A DNA stretch of 57,745 bases. Source: an uncultured Dialister sp. (GTDB lineage Bacteria > Bacillota > Negativicutes > Veillonellales > Dialisteraceae). The translations under genes and the position numbers were made by a program. The notes beneath the pieces were generated by a model. That model was given only the letters and a program-made list of their open reading frames with translations. It was not told the origin of the DNA and made no database searches. Positions 45,368 through 53,884 of the stretch are shown piece by piece; the stretch's first letter is position 1; each line of letters starts with the position of its first letter. Where the stretch lies: positions 1 through 57,745 of the forward strand of contig OMVW01000008.1 of the NCBI GenBank assembly GCA_900314595.1, written 5' to 3'.

Positions 45368-45799
45368 CTATATTTCTCCGTTCCTTTTTTCAATATCTTT
45401 TTCATCATAGAGGGGAATACCCTTTGCGGCGAGCGCAGAAGCGAGGATCCCCATTCCCCTGATTTTTGTCCCGCTGAAGGTTCCGTCGTAAATCTGATGG
45501 ACTCCGCAGGTGGGGCTTCCTCCTTTGAGGATGGCCATGTCCACGGGGCCTGCTTCTTCGAGAGTTTTCCGCACGCCTTCCCGATATATTTCATCAAGGT
45601 CTTTTCCTTCGATGGAAATGACCCGGCCTTTCCTGATTTCCACAGGCGGCCGGGGAACGGGCATGCCCGCCGCCACTTCGGGGCACACGGCCACGTATTC
45701 TTTATCTTTCAGAAAGGAAATGACTGCCTCATTCCGGTTGTCTCCGCCGCTGTACTTGCAGCGCTTTCCCAGAAGGCAGGCGCTTACCATGATTTTCAT
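45368..45799 (-). CDS. DUF523 family protein
   Basis: 143 residues, the normal length. Conserved cysteines in VSACLLGKRCKYSGG (Cys8, Cys14), CPEVAAGMPVPRPP, and GGSPTCGVHQIYDGTF. Function unknown; the cysteine set suggests metal or Fe-S binding. Its start overlaps the upstream lipoprotein stop by 4 bases and its stop is one base from the fructokinase start. Confidence 0.9.
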   Translation of the reverse strand: MKIMVSACLLGKRCKYSGGDNRNEAVISFLKDKEYVAVCPEVAAGMPVPRPPVEIRKGRVISIEGKDLDEIYREGVRKTLEEAGPVDMAILKGGSPTCGVHQIYDGTFSGTKIRGMGILASALAAKGIPLYDEKDIEKRNGEI

Positions 45800-46263
45800 G
45801 ATTTCACCTCTTTGAAATGGAGGCGGGCAAGGACTTTGTCCGCCGCTTCCTTTGGCAGGTGGGTGCCTGCATAGAGCCAGGTCTTTTCACCTACGGGGTA
45901 CATATAGTAAGTCACCATGCCCTGAGGGCCCGCGGCTGCATAGGAAATATAGTCGTCCCGCTCTTCGTAGATTTCAAAAGGCATGGTAATAATGGCAGAG
46001 CGCTGCTTCATTTCCTCCTCTTTGGAAATAAAGGCAAGGCGCAGCATGACTTTCTTCTTCTGGTAGACGAGGACCACTTCATTTGGCTTTTCCATGTGGA
46101 AATCATCCGAATTGTCCAGGGTGACTTCGATTTTTTCCCCCGTAGACGCAGGAATGGTCAGGGAATTGGGATTTTCCTCATTCCCGCAGCCTGCAAGAAT
46201 CATGATGAAAACGGCCAGCACCGAAAGGATGAGGCCCGGCCATCTTTTTACTGTGTTTGACAT
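45796..46263 (-). CDS. small lipoprotein of unknown function
   Basis: 155 residues. Signal peptide with lipobox LAGC (Cys26). The mature part has a beta-rich look: IEVTLDNSDDFHMEKP, EVVLVYQKKKVMLRLAFIS, and a C-terminal VTYYMYPVGEKTWLYAGTHL. No family recognised. First gene of the lipoprotein-DUF523-ROK operon, with AAGGAGAAA before the ATG. Confidence 0.75.
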   Translation of the reverse strand: MSNTVKRWPGLILSVLAVFIMILAGCGNEENPNSLTIPASTGEKIEVTLDNSDDFHMEKPNEVVLVYQKKKVMLRLAFISKEEEMKQRSAIITMPFEIYEERDDYISYAAAGPQGMVTYYMYPVGEKTWLYAGTHLPKEAADKVLARLHFKEVKS

Positions 46264-46364
46264 AGTTTCTCCTTACTTCTCTCCAACAGTATTGTAGCAG
46301 ATTTTTTTGGAAAGGGGGAAATTTTGGGGAAATAAAAGGATGTCCATAGGAATAAAAACTTTTG

Positions 46365-46475
46365 GCTCGGGGATGTCGGGGGTCTCGGGAGTATCGGGGC
46401 TGTCGGGAAGGATATGGTTCGCTTCGCGAACCAATCTTTTTTAGTGCGCTCCGCGCACGGCCTTTGGCGTGCCAT
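46365..46475 (+). repeat. beta-type modular repeat with covarying stems
   Basis: CTCGGGGATGTCGGGG-type words, AAGGATATGG, then GGTTCGC-TTC-GCGAACC (both arms changed relative to GGTTTCC / GGAAACC), linker, GTGCGC-TCC-GCGCAC, GGCCTTTGGC. Confidence 0.8.
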
Positions 46476-46494
46476 ATCGATGGGTACCGTTTAA

Positions 46495-46700
46495 CAACCT
46501 ATCCGGCTGCTCCGCAGCCACCTTCCCATCTCAGGGAAGGTGGGGCCCTGCAGCATGTTGTCTGATAGAGAAAATTGTGCAGAGGGGGGATAGTGCTGAA
46601 GAAATATCACTGCACCACAGTTGCAATGCGCATATGAGGAAATCGTAAGGCATGATACCGGGCAAACCCTTCCGGGTGCTGCTCTCGAACGCCTTTTGAA
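46495..46700. repeat. delta repeat, diverged copy
   Basis: Same order of motifs as 42085-42290: CCTATCCGGC, CACCTTCCC / GGGAAGGTGG stem, CAGCATG, GATAGAG, a block with GAAGAAAT and ACTGCA, TGAGGAAATCGTAAGGCATGA, then CCGGGCAAACCCTTCCGGGTG. The terminal inverted repeats are poorer here. Sequence up to 46836 adds a gamma-like segment with GGGGAGCTCCC. No gene. Confidence 0.6.
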
Positions 46701-46836
46701 GGAGAGGCGAAGACAGGGGCGCGCATGGCAGTGAGAGTCATGCAGCCTCGGGGAGCTCCCGCGAAGGGAGGGAGGGGGAACTGCACAGATAAGGAAAACT
46801 TCACCCGGCATAAATGAGGGCCAAAGGCACGATCAA

Positions 46837-46930
46837 AAAAGGCGGGCTTCATGAATCTGATGCCCGCCACCTTCCCGAGAACCCCGGAATTATCCCCGAG
46901 ATCCCCGACAATCCCGATTCAAAAGCTGTC
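46837..46930 (-). repeat. alpha-type modular repeat after brnQ
   Basis: On the minus strand: TCGGGGATCTCGGGG-type words, GGAAGGTG, hairpin GGCGGGC (46841-46847) / GCCCGCC (46862-46868) and T6. It lies just beyond the brnQ terminator, in sense. Confidence 0.8.
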
Positions 46931-46956
46931 AAAGATGAAAGCTTTCCCCAAAGTAA

Positions 46957-46986
46957 AAGAGACCCTGTCTTTCGGCAGGGTCTCTT
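46957..46986 (-). terminator. Rho-independent terminator of brnQ
   Basis: AAGAGACCCTG (46957-46967) / CAGGGTCTCTT (46976-46986), with T-rich sequence following on the minus strand. Confidence 0.9.
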
Positions 46987-47010
46987 ATTTCTATTTCCAC
47001 TAACTGCTCC

Positions 47011-48318
47011 TCACTTTCTTACTTTCGAAAGTACAATTCCGATCACATATCCAACGATGAAGAAGGATACCCAGGCGAGGCCGTGGGCGGCGAAGGGGAG
47101 GCCTTTCATGAAAGCATCGATTCCACCAAGGGCAAGGCCGGCGGTGTGGATTCCGTCATAGAGGGAGGGGATGAAGGTGAAGAGGATGGCCATCCGGTAT
47201 ACAATCCGGCTTCCGTCGAAGAAGGAATTGGTGAAGGAAAGGATGATCAGGGCGATAGCCAGGGGATAGAGGAACATGAGCACCGGGATGGCTGCTTTGA
47301 TGATGGTGGTGAGGCCGAAGAGTCCTACCAGGAAGGAAACGAAAGCAAAGACGGTGACCCATTTCTTAAAGGAAAGGAAGGGGAGAAGGCGGGAGAAATA
47401 TTCGCCGCAGGAGGTGATGAGTCCTACGCTGGTGGTGAGGCATGCAAGGAGCACGATGACACCCATCACGATATTTCCGAAAGAGCCGAAGTAATGGTTT
47501 GCCGCACCGACCAGGACTCCTGCCCCGTTGTCCTGCATGCCCAGGACTGTGACGGAGCTTGCGCCCAGGATGCAGAGGAAAATATAAATGATGCCCAGGC
47601 AGAGGCCTGCGATGAGGCCGGAGCGGAGGGTGGAGGCTGCCACTTCTTCCGGCGTTTCAGCGCCGTACTGACGGACTGCGTTGACTACGATAATTCCGAA
47701 AACAAAGGCTGCCAGCACGTCCATCGTTCCATATCCGTCGATGAATCCCTGGGTGAGGGCTTTCATGGAAGGCTGGTAACCGGCGGTCGCTTCCTGCCAG
47801 GGGCCCATGGGGGAAACGGTGGAAAATACGAAGAGCGCTGCCAGGAAGAGGAGGAGCACCGGGGTGATGACTTTACCGATGCGGTCGACCAGTTTCGAAG
47901 GGGTGACGGAAAGCCACCAGGAAACGATGAAGAAAAGAGCGCAGAACCCGTAAAGGGCAGTGGTCTTCATAGCGCTTCCGAAGAAGGGAGCGATGGCTAT
48001 TTCAAAAGAAGTAGTGGCCGTACGGGGGATGGCAAAGGCCGGCCCGATGGTCAGGTACAGGCACACCGCGAAGAAAATGGCGTAAGGCCTGGAAATACGG
48101 GAAGCCAGTCCCTGCAGGTCGTTTCCGGAATACCCGATGGCGGCTACCCCCAGGATGGGCAGGCCTACCCCGGTGACGAGGAAGCCGATGGTGGCCGGGA
48201 TGGTATTGACGCCTGAATTCTGCCCCATGAAGACCGGGAAGATCAGGTTCCCCGCGCCAAAGAAGAGGGCAAAGAGCATGAGCCCGATGGCGATGAATGC
48301 ATTGCCTGATTTTTTCAT
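47011..48318 (-). CDS. brnQ: branched-chain amino acid carrier BrnQ
   Basis: 435 residues from ATG 48318, which has AAAGGAG at good spacing; the longer frame to 48510 runs into the T-box leader. Twelve hydrophobic helices. The start KKSGNAFIAIGLMLFALFFG and the GAGNLIFPVFMGQ segment are hallmarks of BrnQ (LIVCS family), a Na+- or H+-coupled importer of leucine, isoleucine and valine. The T-box upstream supports amino-acid control. Single gene with its own promoter, leader and terminator. Confidence 0.95.
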   Translation of the reverse strand: MKKSGNAFIAIGLMLFALFFGAGNLIFPVFMGQNSGVNTIPATIGFLVTGVGLPILGVAAIGYSGNDLQGLASRISRPYAIFFAVCLYLTIGPAFAIPRTATTSFEIAIAPFFGSAMKTTALYGFCALFFIVSWWLSVTPSKLVDRIGKVITPVLLLFLAALFVFSTVSPMGPWQEATAGYQPSMKALTQGFIDGYGTMDVLAAFVFGIIVVNAVRQYGAETPEEVAASTLRSGLIAGLCLGIIYIFLCILGASSVTVLGMQDNGAGVLVGAANHYFGSFGNIVMGVIVLLACLTTSVGLITSCGEYFSRLLPFLSFKKWVTVFAFVSFLVGLFGLTTIIKAAIPVLMFLYPLAIALIILSFTNSFFDGSRIVYRMAILFTFIPSLYDGIHTAGLALGGIDAFMKGLPFAAHGLAWVSFFIVGYVIGIVLSKVRK

Positions 48319-48344
48319 AAAAGTTCTCCTTTCGGTATGGAAAT

Positions 48345-48560
48345 ATAAAACCCTGACGGAAATAATCCGACAGGGCACGAATTCGTGAGGTACCACCTTG
48401 TACACATACTTGATTTGGCTGTAACGGAGCCGCCGCTTCTTCCTACGCAAACGTTTCAAAAGAAGGACTCCCGGGTGACGCGGCCGCTTCGCTTCAGCAG
48501 CTTTCACCAAACGCTGCCTCTCTGGGAAGACTCCGGGGCCTGATTCCGGTCATGGTCTTT
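48345..48560 (-). promoter_or_regulatory. T-box riboswitch leader of brnQ
   Basis: On the minus strand: a stem I region with AGAGAGGCAGC and GGTGAAAGCTGC; the conserved T-box core AAGGTGGTACC (48389-48399); and a terminator stem CCCTGTCGGA / TCCGTCAGGG (48351-48375, one T-T mismatch) followed by TTTTATATTT. Uncharged tRNA would favour the antiterminator and switch on brnQ. The specifier may be GUC (48477-48479, Val), followed by A as usual; that reading is tentative. Confidence 0.88.
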
Positions 48561-48575
48561 TGTAAAGTTAGAAAT

Positions 48576-48604
48576 ATCATAGCATGAAGGAGATTTTTGG
48601 TCAA
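48576..48604 (-). promoter_or_regulatory. sigma-A promoter of the brnQ T-box leader
   Basis: On the minus strand TTGACC (48599-48604), 17-base spacer, TATGAT (48576-48581), placing the start near 48569. Confidence 0.75.
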
Positions 48605-48679
48605 GAGATGAAATACGTTCTAACAGTATCACGGAATTTGCCCGCCGATGGAGACTTGGGGGGCTTGAGGCAAATCGAC

Positions 48680-48935
48680 CGGTACTTTTAGCGGAATGGG
48701 GGGAACCTCCCCGCACCCCGCATCCCGCACCCCGAAATCTCGAAAAAGAATCTATCGGGGCATGTCCTTGTGAGGCTAATCCCGAATACCGAAATTGACT
48801 CAAATCATCTGATCTGACAACTGTCTCCAATAAATCCGCCATCCGTTTTTTCAAAATACCCACGCAAAAAGCCACTACTCCCGAAGGGCGTACTGCTCCC
48901 GGGGTGTAGCGGCTTTCTGTCTCATACTGGTATTT
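48680..48935. repeat. degenerate alpha-type repeat and terminator-like hairpin
   Basis: GCACCCCGCATCCCGCACC words (minus sense GGTGCGGGATGCGG), AAATCTCGAA, then a segment like the 10959-11240 unit (AATACCG, GACTCAAA, TCCAATAAATCC). At 48868-48916 a hairpin with AAAGCC / GGCTTT ends and an inner CTAC / GTAG stem. 48936-49200 contains no supportable gene. Confidence 0.55.
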
Positions 48936-49200
48936 TCTTTCTGCTTCACGGGCCCGTGAATTTTTGAGCCTGGTCCGTCGCCCTTTCCGCTTTCTCTGAG
49001 AATGGCTGCCGTAGCGGAAGTTCGTGGGTGATTTCCCTTGCTCTGCCTATATAGTACAAAAAGAGGATTTTATTTTGAGTTTTTGTATATAAAATGTTTT
49101 TATAATCAGCACCTGTGAGAGGAGTACAGCCCCTATTTCCATTTTTCCCCAAAATTTCCGGAATTTCAGGGATTCCGGACCGTTTCCGCCGGATTTTCAA

Positions 49201-49320
49201 TAAAAAAGCACCCTTTCATTCCGAAAGGGTGCTGCATTGATTTACGAAGAAAGAACCACGAATCACGAATCACGAATCACGAATCACGAAGAACGAACAA
49301 CGAACAACGAACAACTTATA
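49201..49320 (-). terminator. alpha-type repeat terminator of the lpx operon
   Basis: On the minus strand right after the lpxA stop: runs of TTGTTCG then CGTGATTCGTGATTCG words (49258-49315), then hairpin AGCACCCTTTC / GAAAGGGTGCT (49207-49232) and T6. Confidence 0.85.
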
Positions 49321-49341
49321 TTTCGCACAGATGTCTCGAGC

Positions 49342-50154
49342 TTATCTCTCTCTCGTCCTGCACAGGCCTCTGTCACAGTTCCGGAGGAAACGGAGGAGGT
49401 GTTCGATTTCCGGGGTGGAGGGGAGTTCCTGTTCCATTTCATGGATTGCATCGTTCAGCTTGAGGCCGGAACGGAAAATGAGGCGATAGGCCTTTTTCAG
49501 GTAGCTCTTCACTTCGGGGCTGATGTTGTTTCTTGCAAGACCTACGGAGTTGAGGCCTACGACTCTGGAGGGGTTGCCGTCTACGATCACGAAGGGGCAT
49601 ACGTCCTGGACGATCTTGGACATGCCGCCTACCATGGCACAGGCGCCGATCTTCACAAACTGGTGGATGCCGCTCATTCCGCCGATGACTGCATGGTCTT
49701 CCACTGTTACATGGCCTGCCACGCCGGAGAAGGAGCTCATAACGATATGGTCACCGAAGTTGCAGTTGTGAGCCACATGGGTGTAAGCCTGGAGCATATT
49801 GTAGGAGCCTATGCGGGTTTCGCAGTTTTCGCCGGTAGCTCTGTGGATAGTCACATATTCACGGATCAGGTTATGATCGCCGAGAACGACGGTGGAGTAT
49901 TCGCCGGTAAATTTCAGGTCCTGCGGATCTTCGCCGATGACTGCATGGGGATAAATGTGGTTTTCTTTACCCATGCGCACGTTTTTGGCAATGACAGCAT
50001 GGGCACCGATGATGGAGCCTTCCCCGATTTCACAGTTTTCACCAATGACTGCATAGGGCCCGATGACTACATTCTTATGAATGATAGCAGAGGGATCGAT
50101 GACAGCGGTGGGATGAATATTCGGTTCTGCCGATTTAATAACTTTTAATTCCAT
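49342..50154 (-). CDS. lpxA: LpxA, UDP-N-acetylglucosamine O-acyltransferase
   Basis: 270 residues (E. coli 262). A left-handed beta helix of hexapeptide repeats (IHPTAVIDPSAIIHKNVVIG and many VIG, AVI and SII units). The catalytic His lies in NFGDHIVMSSFSGVAGHV. The segment GNPSRVVGLNSVGLARN and the helical C-terminus are LpxA-specific. First step of lipid A synthesis from UDP-GlcNAc and a 3-hydroxyacyl-ACP; evidence that the cell makes an outer membrane with lipopolysaccharide. Last gene of lpxC-fabZ-lpxA, with 205 bases between it and fabZ that contain a stem (50228-50237 / 50260-50270). Confidence 0.96.
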   Translation of the reverse strand: MELKVIKSAEPNIHPTAVIDPSAIIHKNVVIGPYAVIGENCEIGEGSIIGAHAVIAKNVRMGKENHIYPHAVIGEDPQDLKFTGEYSTVVLGDHNLIREYVTIHRATGENCETRIGSYNMLQAYTHVAHNCNFGDHIVMSSFSGVAGHVTVEDHAVIGGMSGIHQFVKIGACAMVGGMSKIVQDVCPFVIVDGNPSRVVGLNSVGLARNNISPEVKSYLKKAYRLIFRSGLKLNDAIHEMEQELPSTPEIEHLLRFLRNCDRGLCRTRER

Positions 50155-50359
50155 GGTCTCATTCCCCTTTTATTGTAACCGGAATTGAATTCCGGTCGGA
50201 TTTTGGATTTTTGATTTCTTTATACATAAATCCCTTCTTTATAATCTGTTCGAAACGGTGAAGGGGATTTATTTTTCTTGAAATTCTCTTATTATCTCTT
50301 TTTTTCTTCCAAAATCTATGAAATTTAACTGTTTACAAAAAAATTACAGAAAAGTCTGA

Positions 50360-50845
50360 TTATTTTTTAGCTGCTTTGGCTTCCTGTTCTTTTTCCTTAG
50401 CTTCCGGTGTTTCTTTCGGATCCAGGAGATAGAAAAGGAAGTCTGCTTCTGCTTTATGCACGTCCCCTACGCGGCATTCGCAGTGTACTTTGCCCATACG
50501 GCCGATGATTTTCTTGATTTCCGCCCTGGTGACGAGTACGTCTCCCGGAAGGACGGGGGAACGGAAACGGACTTTATCCATACCGGTGAACAGGGGGATG
50601 AGTCCCCTGTATTCTTCCGGATACTGGAGAGCGACTCCGCCGACCTGGGCCATGGCTTCACAGATGAGGGCGCCCGGCATGACGGGATGTCCCGGGAAAT
50701 GGCCCTGGAAGAAAGGTTCATTCATGGTCACGCATTTGACGCCTACCGCATATTTCAGCGGAACCATGTCAATGATTTTATCGACCAGCAGCATGGGGTA
50801 TCGATGCGGCAGGATTTCCATGATTTCTTCAACATTGAGTTCCAT
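50360..50845 (-). CDS. fabZ: FabZ, 3-hydroxyacyl-ACP dehydratase
   Basis: 161 residues. Hot-dog fold motifs: ILPHRYPMLLVDKI and the catalytic GHFPGHPVMPGALICEAMAQ with the active His and Glu. A charged tail of Lys, Glu and Ala (about the last 25 residues) is longer than usual. Dehydrates 3-hydroxyacyl-ACP for chain elongation and competes with LpxA for the same substrate. AGGAGG before the ATG; 12 bases from lpxC. Confidence 0.96.
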   Translation of the reverse strand: MELNVEEIMEILPHRYPMLLVDKIIDMVPLKYAVGVKCVTMNEPFFQGHFPGHPVMPGALICEAMAQVGGVALQYPEEYRGLIPLFTGMDKVRFRSPVLPGDVLVTRAEIKKIIGRMGKVHCECRVGDVHKAEADFLFYLLDPKETPEAKEKEQEAKAAKK

Positions 50846-50857
50846 TCTATTTCCTCC

Positions 50858-51682
50858 TTATTTCAAAGCCTGGAGCTTTTCGGAAAGCCCGGCGTTCAAT
50901 TTGTGACTGCCAAGGACGGCGATGATATGGGCATGAAGGGGGCCCACCAGGGAAATATCTCCCAGGATATCGAGAATCTTGTGGCGTACCAGTTCATCCG
51001 GGAAACGGGGAACTGAGAGACATTCTGTCTCGGAGTAAACCACTGCGTTTTCCAGGGTGCCGCCTCTTCCAAGGCCCATCTTCTTCATGGCTTCCAGTTC
51101 CCAGGTGAAGCCGATGGTACGGGCAGAAGCGATTTCCTTCATGTATGTATCGTGGTCAATCGTTACATCCACCATCTGGGTGCCCAGGAGCGGATGAGGA
51201 TTGATGGAAATAAAAGTGATGCGGAGGCCGTCATAGGGAAGGGCGGTGATGAATTTCTGCCCTTCGTAGACCGCTACGCTTTTTTCAAGGGTGAGCACGG
51301 GAATCTCTGCTTCCTGCTCTACAATACCTGCTTCTTCGATCATATCGCAGAAAGTCTTTGCACTTCCGTCTCCTACCGGCGGTTCCGGGGAATCCATTTC
51401 GATGAGGCAGTTGTCCACCTTCAGCGCGAAAAGGGCGGAAAGAAGATGTTCGACGGTAAATACTTTGGCCTCTCCCTTTTCGAGGGTCGTGGCACGGAGG
51501 GTATTGGTGATGTAGCGGCTCTGGGCCGGTACTTCCGGAGCTCCGGGAAGGTCCGTCCGGCGGAATACGATGCCTGTGCCTTCTCCGGCGGGCAGCATGG
51601 TCATGGTCACCGGCATGCCGGAGTGAAGTCCGTTGCCTTTGTAGGAAACCGGTTTTCCGAGGGTGTATTGTTTTCTTTTCAA
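50858..51682 (-). CDS. lpxC: LpxC, UDP-3-O-acyl-N-acetylglucosamine deacetylase
   Basis: 274 residues, a little shorter than the E. coli enzyme (305). Zn ligands are present: His in VEHLLSALFAL, and His and Asp in RHKILDILGDISLVG, followed by a catalytic His in GPLHAHIIAV. The GDGSAKTF motif and the LGRGGTLENAVV segment are also conserved. The committed step of lipid A synthesis. First gene of its operon, with AAAGGTG upstream. Confidence 0.96.
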   Translation of the reverse strand: MKRKQYTLGKPVSYKGNGLHSGMPVTMTMLPAGEGTGIVFRRTDLPGAPEVPAQSRYITNTLRATTLEKGEAKVFTVEHLLSALFALKVDNCLIEMDSPEPPVGDGSAKTFCDMIEEAGIVEQEAEIPVLTLEKSVAVYEGQKFITALPYDGLRITFISINPHPLLGTQMVDVTIDHDTYMKEIASARTIGFTWELEAMKKMGLGRGGTLENAVVYSETECLSVPRFPDELVRHKILDILGDISLVGPLHAHIIAVLGSHKLNAGLSEKLQALK

Positions 51683-51723
51683 GATGAGACACCTTTCAAT
51701 AAGAATATTTGATTAATTAATTT

Positions 51724-51752
51724 ATTATAACTTTTTTTCGGAACTACGGCAA
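51724..51752 (-). promoter_or_regulatory. candidate promoter of lpxC-fabZ-lpxA
   Basis: On the minus strand TTGCCG (51747-51752), 17-base spacer, TATAAT (51724-51729), about 40 bases before lpxC. Confidence 0.65.
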
Positions 51753-51794
51753 GCGGACTTATTTGCCTGCCGGTACAGCCTTGCAGGGAATCAG

Positions 51795-52040
51795 GCTTTT
51801 TTCACTTGACGGGCAGGTACTGCGGGGCGGTCGGGCAGGTGGCCGCGTCAAATTTTTAAAGCGGCCAATTCTTGTACAGGCCTATGGCCCGCAGGTGAGT
51901 TGAAAAGGATTGTACGCAGGCGGTGGCTCTACATGAGCGGTCTGTACCTGTATTCCCTGCCGCACGAGTACCTGCATCCCCGCACGAGGGACAAAGTGTA
52001 TTCCCGGCCGTGCGCGTGGAGCGGGGAGAGTGGAGGGTCT
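51795..52040 (+). repeat. alpha-type repeat followed by an epsilon repeat
   Basis: Alpha: GGTACTGCGGGGCGGTCGGG words, CAGGTGG, hairpin TGGCCGC (51840-51846) / GCGGCCA (51861-51867), then GTACAGGCC. Epsilon at 51909-52040: GATTGTACGCAGGCGGTG, CTGTATTCCC, CACGAG and GTGTATTCCCGGCC, matching 3453-3580. 52041-52385 has further GC-rich palindromic pieces and no gene. Confidence 0.65.
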
Positions 52041-52385
52041 GTACGATCGTACAAGTCGAAAATGGACAAAAAGGTAGATGGAACCCGGGGAGCTCCGCGA
52101 ATGCGGTGAAGGGCGTACGATGGTCCGTGTGGAATGAAGCTGCATTTTCATGCCGGCCCGGGAATGCAGTCCGGAAGTCGGGAATTCCTGCGTATTACTC
52201 GTTGCGTAACGCATGAAATTCCAGTATCGACCGGCATGGTTTCCATAGCCTGCTGTTATTTTGAATCAGCCCCGCCGGGGATGATTGGGGAAGAAATTTT
52301 ATTTCACAAAGTGCGCTCACTAGAACGGAAAGGGGAAGTTTTACGTCATAATCGTCATATTTGTTTACAAATTCGTTATTTTGTC

Positions 52386-52414
52386 TTGTCGCTACTGCGT
52401 AAATCCTTTATAAT
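52386..52414 (+). promoter_or_regulatory. candidate promoter of pgi
   Basis: TTGTCG (52386-52391), 17-base spacer, TATAAT (52409-52414), about 65 bases before the gene. Confidence 0.65.
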
Positions 52415-52486
52415 AATAGATACTATGAACGGAAAAGGCAGCCGGGGAGGGCTGCGATTGAAAAATGGGTCAGGTGATTGTGTTTT

Positions 52487-53881
52487 ATGGATATACAGAA
52501 TGAACTGACGATTGATGTCAGAAATCTTCTGGGACATTCCTGGAGTGTGAAAAAAGAAGATCTGGAAGCCTTCAGCGGAGAAATCGCAAAGGCGGCAGGT
52601 GAAGTGACGAAGCTTCGGAAGACCGGCCTGGGTCCTGACGGGACTCCGGTCCTTTTTCCGCACCTTCCTTATATACTGGAAGAAGAAGTACTCATGCCTC
52701 TTAAGGAAAGAGAAGCCCTTTCAAAGCTGGAAGCTCTTTCCAAAGAGCAGGATGTAGTGATTTCCATCGGCATCGGCGGGTCCTACCTGGGAAACCAGAT
52801 GCTTTTTGACCTTCACTGCGGGCCTTTCTGGAATATGATGACGAAGGAAGAACGGAAAGGTTTCCCGAAAGTTTTCTTCGCCGGCCACAATGTGGATCCC
52901 ACGGGACTCCTGGCGCTGGCGGACCAGGTGAAAAGGGAAAGCCGCCATCTGGGACGGAAGGCCAAAGTCCTGCTCCTTACGATTTCCAAATCCGGTATTA
53001 CCCTGGAACCGGCCTCTGCCATTCATGGACTTGCAGCCCAGCTTGAGGGCAAGGCAGATATCACCGTCGCAGGCGTGACGGACAAGGAAAAAGGAGTGCT
53101 CCGGGCTCTTGCCAATGAGCATCATTTCCTCTGCTTTACCGTACCCGACGGTATCGGCGGCAGATTTAGCGAACTCTCCCAGGTGGGCCTCGTTTTTGCA
53201 AAGCTCATCGGTGTGGATATAAAAGCGCTTCTCTCCGGAGCCAGAATGGTGGAAGAAGCCTGCCGGAGCGAAAATTATAAAGAAAATCCGGCCCTTCTCC
53301 TGGCCGCTTTGAAATATATCGCCCTTAAGAAATATGGCATTGCAGCAGAAATCATCATGCCCTATGGAGACCGGCTCCGGTCCTTCGGCTGGTGGTATGC
53401 CCAGCTCCTCGGCGAATCTTTAGGGAAAAAATATAACAATAAAGGGGAGAAAGTCTACTACGGACGAATCCCCGTGGCTACCGTGGGAACCACGGATATG
53501 CACTCCCTCACCCAGGAACACCAGCAGGGAGCCAAAAACAAACTGGTCCAGTTCATCTCCGTGGAAAACAAGGCAAGAGACATTTCCGTGAAATGCAGCG
53601 AAAAAGAAGTGACCGGCCAGGTTCCCATGTCCTTCATGCTGAAGACCGCCCTCCGCTCCAACGAAGAAGCCCTGGCCTCCGAAGGACGCATGAGCTGCCA
53701 TATTTCTGTGAGAGAAGGAACCACCTTCCATCTCGGAGCCCTCATGTACTTCTTCTTCCTCGCCATCGCCTACGAAGGAGCCCTGGCCGACGTAAATACC
53801 TACGACCAGCCGGGCGTGGAAGATTATAAGAAGATCCTGCATCAGGGGATTTATGAGTATATAGTTGAACATGAGAAATAA
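52487..53881 (+). CDS. pgi: glucose-6-phosphate isomerase
   Basis: 464 residues from ATG 52487 (AGGTG 10 bases before); the TTG three codons earlier is too close to the ribosome site. Two SIS domains. Motifs: SIGIGGSYLGNQM, LLTISKSGITLEPASA (phosphate loop), GIGGRFSELSQVGL and the C-terminal lysine-containing NTYDQPGVEDYK. Length fits the short bacterial form. Interconverts glucose 6-phosphate and fructose 6-phosphate; the fructokinase at 44464 feeds the same pool. Ended by a modular repeat 4 bases after the stop. Confidence 0.95.
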   Translation: MDIQNELTIDVRNLLGHSWSVKKEDLEAFSGEIAKAAGEVTKLRKTGLGPDGTPVLFPHLPYILEEEVLMPLKEREALSKLEALSKEQDVVISIGIGGSYLGNQMLFDLHCGPFWNMMTKEERKGFPKVFFAGHNVDPTGLLALADQVKRESRHLGRKAKVLLLTISKSGITLEPASAIHGLAAQLEGKADITVAGVTDKEKGVLRALANEHHFLCFTVPDGIGGRFSELSQVGLVFAKLIGVDIKALLSGARMVEEACRSENYKENPALLLAALKYIALKKYGIAAEIIMPYGDRLRSFGWWYAQLLGESLGKKYNNKGEKVYYGRIPVATVGTTDMHSLTQEHQQGAKNKLVQFISVENKARDISVKCSEKEVTGQVPMSFMLKTALRSNEEALASEGRMSCHISVREGTTFHLGALMYFFFLAIAYEGALADVNTYDQPGVEDYKKILHQGIYEYIVEHEK

Positions 53882-53884
53882 AGG

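Noticed and set aside
47083..48216. 377-residue plus-strand acidic frame opposite brnQ
   Set aside because: Pure antisense shadow of a real transporter gene; no ribosome site or homology.
48946..49200. 84-residue minus-strand frame downstream of brnQ's leader
   Set aside because: No ribosome site, no recognisable domain, and composition of intergenic sequence.
49258..49315. Runs of CGAATCA heptamers as a CRISPR array
   Set aside because: Unit is 7 bases, without spacers and with drifting sequence; no cas genes nearby. They are the 5' part of the modular repeat.
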